NCBI GenBank assembly: GCA_018260425.1
Contig: JAGLBD010000034.1
Location: 1-39,576 of the forward strand
DNA length: 39,576 bases
Direction of reading: 5' to 3'
From: Pseudogulbenkiania sp.
GTDB taxonomy: Bacteria > Pseudomonadota > Gammaproteobacteria > Burkholderiales > Chromobacteriaceae
A program made the position numbers and the translations under genes. Below are positions 9,000-17,143 of the stretch, one piece after another. Under the pieces are notes generated by a model. The model ran no database searches, was not told where the DNA came from, and saw only the letters and a program-made list of their open reading frames with translations. The first letter of the stretch is position 1; every line of letters begins with the position of its first letter.

Positions 9000-9470
9000 A
9001 TGATGGACCGCGCAACGTTTCTTGGGCATAAGACGATTCCTAATGTCGTCCTGCACCAGGCGTCGGTGGAAGATTTTTCTTCGGTAATCCGTCTCTACGA
9101 AGAATGGGGTTATGGTGGCAGCTACTCGCCTGACGACCGGATCTGGCTCGCCGATGCCGGATCGGAGACCGTCGGCGTAGTCCGGTTGGTCAACGAGCAG
9201 GAACTGTTGATCCTGCGCGGCATGTTCGTGACGGCGCAGTGGCGCGGCAACGGCATTGCCTCGCGTCTGCTCAGGCACGTCACCGAGGGACTGGACGAGC
9301 CTTGCTGGTGCATTCCCTATGCCTCTCTGGAAGGATTTTACCGACGCGCCGGTTTTGTGCCGGTAGGCGAACAGGACGCTCCGGTGTTTCTGCAGGAACG
9401 GCTGGGGCGTTATCGCTGGACCGGTCGTCACTATCTGATCATGCAACGACCGGTGGAGTGCGCCTCCTGA
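9000..9470 (+). CDS. GNAT-family N-acetyltransferase
   Basis: 156 residues. The acetyl-CoA-binding motif A is at [20 protein letters not shown] (R-G-N-G-I-A pyrophosphate loop), preceded by LLILRG and followed by the motif-B region [12 protein letters not shown]. The substrate is not predictable. I chose the ATG at 9000 because GTGGA lies about seven bases upstream; an in-frame GTG at 8988 and an ATG at 9003 are alternatives. It is divergent from the cysteine-hydrolase gene, with ~150 bases between them in which I see no clear operator. Confidence 0.82.
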   Translation: MMDRATFLGHKTIPNVVLHQASVEDFSSVIRLYEEWGYGGSYSPDDRIWLADAGSETVGVVRLVNEQELLILRGMFVTAQWRGNGIASRLLRHVTEGLDEPCWCIPYASLEGFYRRAGFVPVGEQDAPVFLQERLGRYRWTGRHYLIMQRPVECAS

Positions 9471-9483
9471 CCGGACAGGGGGG

Positions 9484-9511
9484 CTTGAAAAGGCGTTGGA
9501 CGCCCCTATCT
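9484..9511 (+). promoter_or_regulatory. Sigma-32 (RpoH) type heat-shock promoter of htpG
   Basis: CTTGAA at 9484-9489, 13 bases, then CCCCTATCT at 9503-9511. The established E. coli sigma-32 pattern is CTTGAA, N13-17, CCCCATNT. It lies ~40 bases upstream of htpG, and its spacing is the same as that of the promoter before grpE. Confidence 0.85.
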
Positions 9512-9552
9512 GCTGGGTATTGTCGTCAACCCTTCAGATAGATACATCAATC

Positions 9553-11454
9553 ATGAGCGCACAGAAAGAAACCCTGGGCTTTCAGACCGAAGTCAAGCAG
9601 CTGCTTCACCTGATGATCCACTCCCTGTACTCCAACAAGGAGATTTTCTTGAGGGAGCTGGTGTCCAATGCATCGGATGCCGCAGATAAATTGCGTTTTG
9701 AAGCCATCGCCCACCCGGCCTTGCTGGAAAACGATCCTGAACTGTCCATCCGTGTCACCTTCGACAAGGATGCCCGCACCCTGACCATCAGCGACAACGG
9801 TATCGGCATGTCCCGCGAAGAGGTTATCGACCATCTCGGCACCATCGCCAAGTCCGGTACCCGTGCTTTCCTTGACTCGCTGACCGGCGATGACCGCAAG
9901 GATGCCAACCTGATCGGCCAGTTCGGGGTGGGGTTCTATTCGGCTTTCATCGTTGCCGACAAGGTGACGGTCAGCACCCGTCGCGCAGGAGCCGCGGCAG
10001 CGGATGCCGTGCGCTGGGAGTCCGAAGGCGCAGGCGAGTACACGCTCGAGCCCATCGAGAAGGCTTCTCGCGGTACCGATATCGTCCTGCACCTGAAAGA
10101 CGGTGAAGACGAGTTCCTCGATGGCTGGCGTCTGCGTCACATCATTCGTACCTATTCCGACCATATTTCCCTGCCGATCATGATGAAGGCTCCGGCCGAG
10201 CGTGATGAAGAAGGCAAGGAAATCGACAGCGATGCCATGGAAGCCGTCAATCAGGCTTCGGCGTTGTGGTCGCGCAGCAAGAATGACATCAGCGACGAGC
10301 AATATCGCGAGTTCTACAAACACGTGGCGCATGATTTTACCGACCCGCTGGCCTGGAGCCATGCGCGGGTTGAAGGTCGTCAGGAATACACCGAGTTGCT
10401 GTATATCCCGTCACGGGCCCCGTTCGACCTGTATGAGCGTGAGCGCAAGCAGGGCGTCAAGTTGTACGTCCGTCGCGTCTTCATCATGGAAGATACCCAG
10501 AAGCTGATGCCGCAGTATCTGCGCTTCGTGCGCGGGGTGATCGATTCCAACGATCTGCCGCTCAACGTGTCGCGCGAGATCCTGCAACAATCCCGCGACA
10601 TCGACACGATCCGTGCCGGTTGCGTGAAGAAGGTCTTGTCGCTGCTGGAGGATATGGCTGGCAACGATGCTGAAAAATATGCCACCTTCTGGAAGGCGTT
10701 TGGTCAGGTGCTGAAAGAGGGGGTTGGCGAGGACTTCTCCAATCAGGCCCGTATCGCCAAATTGCTGCGCTTCACCTCCACGCACGGCGACAGCGACGAA
10801 CAGACCGTTTCTTTGGCCGACTACGTGTCCCGCATGAAAGAAGGTCAGGAGAAGATTTACTACATTACTGCCGAGTCCTTGCCTGCGGCCCGCAATAGCC
10901 CCCATCTGGAAATCTTCAAGAAGAAGGGGGTCGAAGTCCTGTTGCTGGCTGACCGTATTGACGAGTGGGTTAGCGGCAGCCTGACCGAGTTCGAAGGCAA
11001 GCCGCTGCAGTCGGTGGCCAAAGGGGCGCTGGATCTGGGTGCTCTGGAGGATGAAGAGGACAAGAAGGCTCAGGAAGCCGCTGAAGAAGCCGCTCGTCCG
11101 GTGGTTGAGCGCATCCGCAAGGCGCTGGACGAACGCGTCAGTGCCGTACGTGCCACGGCGCGCCTGACCGACAGCCCTGCGTGTCTGGTGGTCGGCGAGC
11201 ATGACATGAGCGCCAACCTGGAACGTTTGCTGAAATCGGCAGGACAAAAGGTGGAAGGCAGCAAACCGACCCTGGAAATCAACCCGGAGCATGTGCTGGT
11301 CAAACGACTGGCGGATGAACAGGATGAGGAGCGTGCGTCGGACCTGGCCCAGGTGCTGTACGATCAGGCCCTGTTGGCAGAAGGCGGCAAGCTGGACGAT
11401 CCGGCTTCCTTCGTCAAGCGCATCAACCGGCTGATGCTGGAGTTGTCAGCCTAA
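9553..11454 (+). CDS. htpG: Hsp90-family chaperone HtpG
   Basis: ATP-dependent cytosolic chaperone dimer of 633 residues (E. coli 624). GHKL ATPase motifs: [14 protein letters not shown] (~32-45), the ISDNGIGMS loop and [11 protein letters not shown]. The middle-domain segment [13 protein letters not shown] is intact and the C-terminal dimerisation domain is complete. The start at 9553 ([11 protein letters not shown]) is family-like; the open frame extends 57 bases upstream, but that would run into the heat-shock promoter. Shine-Dalgarno weak. A decayed copy of the last part of this gene is found at 13461-13491. Confidence 0.98.
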   Translation: MSAQKETLGFQTEVKQLLHLMIHSLYSNKEIFLRELVSNASDAADKLRFEAIAHPALLENDPELSIRVTFDKDARTLTISDNGIGMSREEVIDHLGTIAKSGTRAFLDSLTGDDRKDANLIGQFGVGFYSAFIVADKVTVSTRRAGAAAADAVRWESEGAGEYTLEPIEKASRGTDIVLHLKDGEDEFLDGWRLRHIIRTYSDHISLPIMMKAPAERDEEGKEIDSDAMEAVNQASALWSRSKNDISDEQYREFYKHVAHDFTDPLAWSHARVEGRQEYTELLYIPSRAPFDLYERERKQGVKLYVRRVFIMEDTQKLMPQYLRFVRGVIDSNDLPLNVSREILQQSRDIDTIRAGCVKKVLSLLEDMAGNDAEKYATFWKAFGQVLKEGVGEDFSNQARIAKLLRFTSTHGDSDEQTVSLADYVSRMKEGQEKIYYITAESLPAARNSPHLEIFKKKGVEVLLLADRIDEWVSGSLTEFEGKPLQSVAKGALDLGALEDEEDKKAQEAAEEAARPVVERIRKALDERVSAVRATARLTDSPACLVVGEHDMSANLERLLKSAGQKVEGSKPTLEINPEHVLVKRLADEQDEERASDLAQVLYDQALLAEGGKLDDPASFVKRINRLMLELSA

Positions 11455-11480
11455 GCCCTGCCGCCAAACTGACGTAAGAC

Positions 11481-11516
11481 ACAGCCCGACCGGTGTGATG
11501 CCGGCCGGGCTGTTTT
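11481..11516 (+). terminator. Intrinsic terminator after htpG
   Basis: Stem ACAGCCCGACCGG / CCGGCCGGGCTGT with one A-C mismatch and a seven-base loop, followed by TTTT. It faces the end of the convergent effector-like gene. A second copy lies at 13508-13543 because of the tandem duplication. Confidence 0.88.
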
Positions 11517-11534
11517 GCTTGAGTTGGCGGAACG

Positions 11535-13304
11535 TTATCCCACGCGATAGGCGGAGAGTGGAACGCCCCGTTGACCCAAGGTACGTGCTTGAGCTAGCGA
11601 GACCGTCAGTGTCTGTTGTGTTCTGGTAAACGCGTTGACCATATCGGTCAGTCCCTTTGTGTCGTGCCTGGCAAGCAGTTCATCAAGAAGGCTGATTCCT
11701 CCGGGACCGGTACCATGAAGCAGTGCATCCAAATCCAGCGAATGAAGAACCTCGGTTTCCGTGAAGCACACATAGTCGCTAATGATCCGGGCCCCGTTAC
11801 GGGTGGCAAGCTCGCTGAACCACCGACGCATTGCAGCGCTAGCTGCCGGGGTTTCCGGACCGCGCTGCTGTTGAATTGTCGGGGGAAGTAGCTGGTTGGC
11901 AAGGTGTATCCGCGCTCCGGGTGGCAGCGGTGTCGTGGCGTCAGATTGAAGTACGGTCAAGCGTGGAGCGGCCGATGGGGTGTTGGCATCGCTACGAAGT
12001 GCCATCAGAGAATCGTCTGGTAGACCTGGGAAGTACAATGAATAGTTTTTCCAAATCAATGAGCTGATGTGTTTGGGCAACTCCGCAGGGTGATTGAGGC
12101 GCAGGTGGCAGTCGACTTCCGAATTGGGGTCGTAAAAGCTAAGTGCATACTGACCGTATTTGCGTTCAAGGGTCAGGTGCATGGCATGGTTCAAAGAGGT
12201 GATGACAAATTGTCTGCGCAACTCCTGGCGGTCACGCATTTTGCCGAATTGATCGCGCAGGAAGCGATCGAACTGGTTGCAGGGTACCAGGTGCTGTTCT
12301 GCCGATTGGTAAGCCTTATCAAAGCTGGACTCGAGCTGGTTCCAGCTCAATTTGGCCATCAGTGGTTCAGAGGAGAGCAGCTTAAGCGCATTGCTTCGTT
12401 TGGTTTCACGATTGTAGACCATGATCAGATGGCGGCAGTACAGTGGTTGCTTTTTGTTATCAGCCGTGGTGACCTTGCCATTGTGGTCACGGTCGGATTT
12501 GCCGGTTCTGGAGAAGTAGCGTTGCTCGGTGTTCTTCAGCCAGAGCCGCAAACCTTCGTCTCGTTGCGCCATGCGGCGCTGCCAATGGGAATTCTCGGTG
12601 GTGTTGATGCCTTGCAAGGCGAGAGCCTTGGCCAGCACCGGATACGCCTTGAAGGGTTGCTTCATCTGCGCCAAATCGATCCCGTCGCGCCGGGCTGACT
12701 GTTCGAGCGCCCGGCTAATCTGGCGCGGAGAGCCGCGCTGCAAGGCGTTTTCGAGCAATGAACCGGCCGAGCGGATGTCGCCTTTGCTGCACAGCCATTC
12801 CCGTTGCCGGGCAAAGGTCAACTCATGCCGGAGAGCGGCCAATGGATACCCCGGTTGAAAGGCCTTGAGCTGCGAGGCAGCAAGGAGGCCAGGCTTTGCA
12901 CCATGGGCCAACAGAAAACGGCACACCTCGGCATCGTTGGCCTGGATGGCTTGATTGAGCAGTTCCCCGCCATGTTTATTGGGATCGAACCCCGGTGTGG
13001 CAGCGAGGTTTTCCCACTGGCTTTCACGACTTATGCTACAGGCTGCCGAGCGTACCTGTCGCCAGAAAAAGGATGACAAGGGTGGCGGTGCCGTGTTTGC
13101 CGGTCCGGCGCTCGTCAGGTGTGTGGCCATAGATTGCGTGGGAGGCTGACGCACGGTGAGAGGCCGCGAAGGAACCTGCGGGGAAACACTCACCAGAGTG
13201 GGGCTGAGATGTGAATGCTCGGTACGGCGAAGCCCGGTCGGCGGCGTGACATCGATACGGCGGAGTCCGGCGTGGGGTGCTCCTGAAATGGGGGAAGTGT
13301 GCAT
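11535..13304 (-). CDS. Effector-like protein A (possible ShET2/EspL-type Cys protease with ankyrin-like part)
   Basis: 589 residues from the ATG at 13304 (AGGA seven bases upstream; a GTG precedes it directly). Numbering below counts from that GTG. Residues 1-80 are Ser/Thr/Pro-rich and probably disordered, with no Sec signal, as in type III effectors. Residues ~113-140 (GGELLNQAIQANDAEVCRFL, then LAHGAKPG) look like an ankyrin repeat. An EF-hand-like loop D272-x-D-x-N-G-x-V-x-x-x-D283 precedes YCRHL (C291). NHAMHL (H374/H377) and FYDPN (D393) resemble the His and Asp of clan CA cysteine proteases; the Cys-His distance (83-86) is close to that of EspL (84). The C-terminal ~120 residues are helical and unassigned. 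Effector status and catalysis are inference. It is convergent with htpG. Confidence 0.7.
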   Translation of the reverse strand: MHTSPISGAPHAGLRRIDVTPPTGLRRTEHSHLSPTLVSVSPQVPSRPLTVRQPPTQSMATHLTSAGPANTAPPPLSSFFWRQVRSAACSISRESQWENLAATPGFDPNKHGGELLNQAIQANDAEVCRFLLAHGAKPGLLAASQLKAFQPGYPLAALRHELTFARQREWLCSKGDIRSAGSLLENALQRGSPRQISRALEQSARRDGIDLAQMKQPFKAYPVLAKALALQGINTTENSHWQRRMAQRDEGLRLWLKNTEQRYFSRTGKSDRDHNGKVTTADNKKQPLYCRHLIMVYNRETKRSNALKLLSSEPLMAKLSWNQLESSFDKAYQSAEQHLVPCNQFDRFLRDQFGKMRDRQELRRQFVITSLNHAMHLTLERKYGQYALSFYDPNSEVDCHLRLNHPAELPKHISSLIWKNYSLYFPGLPDDSLMALRSDANTPSAAPRLTVLQSDATTPLPPGARIHLANQLLPPTIQQQRGPETPAASAAMRRWFSELATRNGARIISDYVCFTETEVLHSLDLDALLHGTGPGGISLLDELLARHDTKGLTDMVNAFTRTQQTLTVSLAQARTLGQRGVPLSAYRVG

Positions 13305-13507
13305 CACGTTGTCCTGAGCATCAGGCTTTTTGCCTGAGTAAATGAATTCTGTGATGCCACGTTAGCGGCTAATGGATGGTTTTCCTGTCGGCGTATTCCG
13401 AATTAAGTGGGCGGCGACGTGGTCGGACGCGGTACGTTTCGGTCAGGGTAGGGCGGGCCGAAGACGGCAAGCTGGATGATTCGGCTTCCTTAAAGCAAAC
13501 ATTCTAC

Positions 13508-13543
13508 ACAGCCCGACCGGAGCGATGCCGGTCGGGCTGTTTT
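13508..13543 (+). terminator. Orphan copy of the htpG terminator
   Basis: Perfect 13-bp stem ACAGCCCGACCGG / CCGGTCGGGCTGT with a seven-base loop and a short T run on the forward strand. No forward gene precedes it now; it was carried along by the duplication. It could still insulate against forward transcription into the second effector-like gene. Confidence 0.8.
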
Positions 13544-13561
13544 GCGTGTGATGTCGGAATG

Positions 13562-15361
13562 TTATTTCACGCGATAGGCTGAGTGTTCAATGCCCAGTTG
13601 GGCCAAGAGACGTGCTTGAGTTGGAGAGACAGTCAGTGTCTGCTCTGCTCTGGTCAATACGTGGAACAGTTCAGTCAGATCATTTTTGCCATGTTTGGCA
13701 AGCAGTTCATCAAGAAGGCTGATTCCACCGGGACCGGTACCATGAAGCAGTGCATCCAAATCCAGCGAATGAAGCACCTCGGTTTCCGTGAAGTACACAT
13801 AGTCGCTAATGATCCGGGCCCCGTTACGGGTGGCAAGCTCCCTGAACCACCGACGCATTGCAGCGCTAGCTGCCGGGGTTTCCGGACCGCGCTGCTGTTG
13901 AATTGTCGGGGGAAGATGTCGGTTGGCAAGGTGTATCAGCGCTCCGGCTGGCAGCGGTGTCGTGGCGTCAGATTGATGTACGGTCAAGCGTGGAGCGGCC
14001 GATGGGGTGTTGGCATCGCTACGACGTGCCATCAGAGAATCGTCTGGTAGACCGGGGAAGTACGATGAATAGTCTTTCCAAATCAATGAGCTGATGTGTT
14101 TGGGCAAATCCGCTGAGTGATTGAGGCGCAGGTGGCAGTCGACTTCCGAATTGGGGTCGTAAAAGCTGAGTGCATACTGACCGTATTTGCGTTCAAGGGT
14201 CAGGTGCATGGCATGGTTCAAGGAGGTGATGACAAATTGTCTGCGCAGTTCCTGGCCATCATGCATCTTGTCGAATTGATCGCGCAGGAAGCGATCGAAC
14301 TGGTTGCAAGGTACCAGGTGCTGTTCTGAGGATTGGTAGAGCTTATCAAAGCAGGATTCGAGCTGGTTCCAGCTCAATTTGGCCATCCGTGATCTCGAGG
14401 CGAGCAGGGCACGACCATCAGGCCGCGGACGGCCATTGTAGGCCATGACCATGTGACGACAGAGAATCGGCTGCTCAATGCCATCGACCTCTGTCACTGT
14501 GCCATTGTGGTTGCGGTCGGATTCTCCGGTTCTGGAGAAGTAGCGTTGCTCGGTGTTCTTCAGCCAGAGCCGCAAACCTTCGTCTCGTTGCGCCATGCGG
14601 CGCTGCCAATGGGAATTCTCGGTGGTGTTGATGCCTTGCAAGGCGAGAGCCTTGGCCAGCACCGGATACGCCTTGAAGGGTTGCTTCATCTGCGCCAAAT
14701 CGATCCCGTCGCGCCGGGCTGACTGTTCGAGCGCCCGGCTAATCTGGCGCGGAGAGCCGCGCTGCAAGGCGTTTTCGAGCAATGAACCGGCCGAGCGGAT
14801 GTCGCCTTTGCTGCACAGCCATTCCCGTTGCCGGGCAAAGGCCAGCTCGTTCTTGAGCGTAGCCAGCGGGCACCCTGGCTGAAAGGCCTTGAGCATCGAC
14901 TCACCAAGGAGACCGGGCTTTGCGCCATGGGTCAACAGAAAACGGCAGACCTCGGTATCGTTGGCCTGGATGGCTTGATCGAGCAATTCCCCGCCATGTT
15001 TATTGGGATCGAACCCTGAAGTGGCAGCGAGGCTCTCCCACTGGCTTTCGCGATTCTGGCTAGCGGCTGCCAAGCGTACTTGCTGCCAGAATGACGATGA
15101 CAGTGGCGGTGGTGCCGTGTTTGCCGAGCGGACTCCCGTCAGGTGTGTTGGCATAGATAGAGTCGGGGGATGACGCTTGGCGAGAGAGGGCGAAGGAACC
15201 TGCGGGGAAACACTCACCTGAGTAGGGGTGGGGTATGAATGCCCGGTACGGCGGAGTCCGCTCTGGGGTATTACATCGGTACGGCGGAGTCCGCTCTGGG
15301 GTATTACATCGGTACGGCGGAGTCCTGTTTGGGGTGCTCCTGAAATGGGGGGAATGGGCAT
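13562..15361 (-). CDS. Effector-like protein B, paralogue of protein A
   Basis: 599 residues from the ATG at 15361, same layout as protein A; numbering below counts from the GTG just before it. The Pro-rich N-terminus is longer because an 11-residue unit (RRTDVIPQSGL) is repeated. The ankyrin-like part is ~124-150. The EF-hand-like loop D283-x-N-x-N-G-x-V-x-x-x-D294 is kept although the surrounding ~45 residues differ widely from protein A. The candidate triad is C302 (LCRHM), H387 and D403 (FYDPN), all conserved. It is separated from protein A by the orphan terminator and probably has its own promoter. It differs mostly at the N-terminus and next to the candidate Cys, which suggests functional divergence. 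Function not established. Confidence 0.7.
   Translation of the reverse strand: MPIPPISGAPQTGLRRTDVIPQSGLRRTDVIPQSGLRRTGHSYPTPTQVSVSPQVPSPSLAKRHPPTLSMPTHLTGVRSANTAPPPLSSSFWQQVRLAAASQNRESQWESLAATSGFDPNKHGGELLDQAIQANDTEVCRFLLTHGAKPGLLGESMLKAFQPGCPLATLKNELAFARQREWLCSKGDIRSAGSLLENALQRGSPRQISRALEQSARRDGIDLAQMKQPFKAYPVLAKALALQGINTTENSHWQRRMAQRDEGLRLWLKNTEQRYFSRTGESDRNHNGTVTEVDGIEQPILCRHMVMAYNGRPRPDGRALLASRSRMAKLSWNQLESCFDKLYQSSEQHLVPCNQFDRFLRDQFDKMHDGQELRRQFVITSLNHAMHLTLERKYGQYALSFYDPNSEVDCHLRLNHSADLPKHISSLIWKDYSSYFPGLPDDSLMARRSDANTPSAAPRLTVHQSDATTPLPAGALIHLANRHLPPTIQQQRGPETPAASAAMRRWFRELATRNGARIISDYVYFTETEVLHSLDLDALLHGTGPGGISLLDELLAKHGKNDLTELFHVLTRAEQTLTVSPTQARLLAQLGIEHSAYRVK
15245..15340. repeat. 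33-bp in-frame tandem repeats in effector-like gene B
   Basis: Two perfect 33-bp units (15245-15277 and 15278-15310) and a third, diverged unit from 15311. Each encodes 11 residues on the reverse strand (RRTDVIPQSGL type). Gene A has only two, more diverged units at the corresponding place. Copy number may vary by slippage without breaking the frame. Confidence 0.85.
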
Positions 15362-15486
15362 CACGTTGTCCTGAGCATCAGGCTTTTTGCCTGAGTAAAT
15401 GAATTCTGTGATGCCACGTTAGCGGGCAAGGGATGGTTTTCCTATCGGAGGGTTCTTAACTCGGTGCGTGCGTCGATGTGGGAATG

Positions 15487-15520
15487 CAAAAAAGCCGCCA
15501 CCTTTGCGGGTGACGGCTTG
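15487..15520 (-). terminator. Intrinsic terminator after the GST gene
   Basis: On the reverse strand, stem AAGCCGTCACC / GGTGGCGGCTT with one G-U pair and a short loop is followed by a T run. It ends the reverse transcript of the glutathione S-transferase gene before the effector-like genes. Confidence 0.82.
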
Positions 15521-15535
15521 CGATCTTTGCCTGGA

Positions 15536-16147
15536 TCAGGCTTGGGGAGGCTTGGTGTCCATGAAGGACTGGCGGGTTTCCAGCTTGGCCAGCAAGGTGG
15601 CAAGGTTCGGATAATTGTCGCGCCAGACAATCTGAGGAAAACGGAAGTCGAGGTAGGCGAGGCAGCAACCGGTGGCAATGTCGGCGAGGCTGTAGCCTTC
15701 GCCATGGCACCACAGACCTTCGCCGAGGTCATGAGACAGCGCCGCCAGACCGCGTTCGATCTTGGTCATCTGCCGGGCAATGATGTCGCTATTGACCTGC
15801 CCTTCCGGGCGACGATTTTCCAGTACGATGGAGACGGCGGCATCGATAATGCCATCGGCCAGCGCCTCCCAGCGGCGCACCAGAATGGACTGGCGGTTGC
15901 CATCGGGAAACAGCCGCGACACCGGCGAGATATTGTCGAGATACTCGACAATGACCCGGGAGTCGAACAGCGTCATGCCGTCATCCAGTTCGAGAACCGG
16001 CACTTTGCCCAGCGGATTATACTCCGGGACCTGGGTGTCAGCGGCCCACGGGTTCTCTTCCTCCAGAGGACAGTCGATCTTCTTTTCGGCAAGCACAATT
16101 CGCACTTTGCGCGCATAGGGACTGGTAAGTGAGGCAATCAGTTTCAT
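15536..16147 (-). CDS. Glutathione S-transferase, YibF-like
   Basis: 203 residues. N-terminal thioredoxin-like GST domain with TSPYARKVRIVLAEK (residues 8-22), the cis-Pro segment NPLGKVPVL and the glutathione-binding LFDSRVIVEYLD; an all-helical C-terminal domain follows (RRWEALADGIIDAAV). It matches my recollection of E. coli YibF across its length. The cytosolic substrate is unknown. The upstream gap 16148-16256 contains an inverted repeat. Confidence 0.88.
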   Translation of the reverse strand: MKLIASLTSPYARKVRIVLAEKKIDCPLEEENPWAADTQVPEYNPLGKVPVLELDDGMTLFDSRVIVEYLDNISPVSRLFPDGNRQSILVRRWEALADGIIDAAVSIVLENRRPEGQVNSDIIARQMTKIERGLAALSHDLGEGLWCHGEGYSLADIATGCCLAYLDFRFPQIVWRDNYPNLATLLAKLETRQSFMDTKPPQA

Positions 16148-16184
16148 GATGGTATGGCATCGTCGTCTGTCGATTCATCGGCAG

Positions 16185-16208
16185 GTCACCACCCCGTAAG
16201 GTGGTGAC
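16185..16208. repeat. Inverted repeat between the SIMPL gene and the GST gene
   Basis: Perfect 9-bp arms GTCACCACC / GGTGGTGAC around CCGTAA, without a T run on either strand. It lies just after the SIMPL-domain gene and upstream of GST on the same strand. It could be a factor-dependent terminator, an mRNA 3'-end stabiliser or an operator. Confidence 0.5.
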
Positions 16209-16256
16209 GTGTTCCAGTACTAACTGTAACGCAAGCGAATCGCCACAGGAAGTCGC

Positions 16257-16949
16257 TTATTTCAGCTCGAGCTTGCCGCTGACCTGCAGTTGCACTTCGC
16301 TTTGACCCGGTTGCCAGTTCGGCTGGGCGACATCGGCTTCCATCGAGGCCATGGTCAGGCCCTTGGCACGGAACATTACCGGACGCACCTGCGACAGGGT
16401 GTTGCCGATTTCCAGTTCACGAACCTGAACCGTGGATTTGCCCAGTGCCTGTGCCGCGATGCGGCCTTGTTCCTTCAGATTGCCGATGGCTTCGGGAATC
16501 ATGGCTTTCTCAGCCGCGCGCCGTGCATCGTCGGAGACCTCGAACTGCAGATTACCCAAGGCCAACGTCTGTTGCAGTTTGGCAACCAGTTCGCTGGCTT
16601 CCTTGATATCGCGGCTTTTCAGGCGGATTTCGGCACGACCTTGCCATCCTTGAATCTTGCCATTCTTGTCGTAGTCAGGCCAGGTGTTGTAGGAGCCGGT
16701 GGTGGTTTCTACCTTGCTATAGGGGCGTGCTTCAGCGACGGCCCGGTTGATCGCCTTGTTGAGACGGTCGGCCAGTTGCGCCGGTTGGGCGCTTTTGTCC
16801 TGCAGGTAGAGAGTGGCACTCAGCTGGTCATTGGCAATCTGGCGTTGTGCCGTGGCGGAGAGGCGCAGTTCGGTATCGTTGTCTGCGGCGTGAACCGCGG
16901 TGGATGCGCAAACAATCAGCAGGCAGGGCAGAGCGAATTTCTTCAGCAT
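16257..16949 (-). CDS. Periplasmic SIMPL-domain (DUF541) protein
   Basis: 230 residues from MLKKFALPCL, with a typical Sec signal peptide cut after VHA (about residue 21). The rest is a SIMPL/DUF541 domain of the BP26/OMP28 type (ELRLSATAQRQIANDQLSAT near the mature start, ATLYLQ, and VQLQVSGKLELK at the end). Members are periplasmic or outer-membrane-associated, often linked to oxidative stress; the exact role is unknown. I chose the ATG at 16949 because AAGGA lies nine bases upstream and the signal peptide starts there; the longer frame adds 27 implausible residues. Confidence 0.85.
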   Translation of the reverse strand: MLKKFALPCLLIVCASTAVHAADNDTELRLSATAQRQIANDQLSATLYLQDKSAQPAQLADRLNKAINRAVAEARPYSKVETTTGSYNTWPDYDKNGKIQGWQGRAEIRLKSRDIKEASELVAKLQQTLALGNLQFEVSDDARRAAEKAMIPEAIGNLKEQGRIAAQALGKSTVQVRELEIGNTLSQVRPVMFRAKGLTMASMEADVAQPNWQPGQSEVQLQVSGKLELK

Positions 16950-17071
16950 CGTGACGAATCCTTGAAAGTGTAAAAAGGTAAGACCTGATTTGGCGGTCCG
17001 GGTTCCCGACGATCGCGCTATCCGGGGCACAACACAGAGTATTTACGTGTAAGCAGCATAGTGTAAAGGGA

Positions 17072-17128
17072 AACAGCCCGCCATCGAGCTGACCCGCTGT
17101 ACACGGTCAGTTCGAAGGGCGGGCTGTT
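17072..17128 (-). terminator. Terminator after aceB
   Basis: Long stem with 11-bp outer arms AACAGCCCGCC / GGCGGGCTGTT and an inner CTGACC / GGTCAG helix. On the reverse strand it is followed by TTTCCCTTT. It ends the aceB transcript before the SIMPL gene. Confidence 0.75.
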
Positions 17129-17143
17129 GCGGACGGGCAATGA

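Larger units (their letters stand above)
11381..13392. repeat. Tandem duplication, unit 1
   Basis: Contains the end of htpG, its terminator, the first effector-like gene and its 5' flank. It matches unit 2 (13461-15449) from AAGGCGGCAAGCTGGA at 11381 through the start-proximal flank (TGATGCCACGTTAGCGG, then GGATGGTTTTCCT). The offset is ~2027 bp at the terminators and 2057 bp at the gene starts. Boundaries are by eye. Confidence 0.85.
13461..15449. repeat. Tandem duplication, unit 2
   Basis: Begins with a decayed copy of the htpG tail (13461-13491 matches 11381-11411 at about 28 of 31 positions). It lacks ~53 bases relative to unit 1, then carries the terminator copy, the second effector-like gene and its 5' flank. 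Inside the genes a 316-bp stretch (14526-14841 versus 12502-12817) appears identical, while a neighbouring ~140-bp patch is strongly diverged. The 13393-13460 stretch keeps only weak similarity to htpG. Confidence 0.85.

Noticed and set aside
8847-9446. N-terminal extension of the cysteine-hydrolase gene to ~395 residues
   Set aside because: The extra 200 residues are antisense to the GNAT gene and not family-like; the start at 8846 has a good ribosome-binding site.
13376-13582. Short forward open frame between the two effector-like genes
   Set aside because: It covers the decayed htpG tail and orphan terminator; explained by the duplication, with no start signal.
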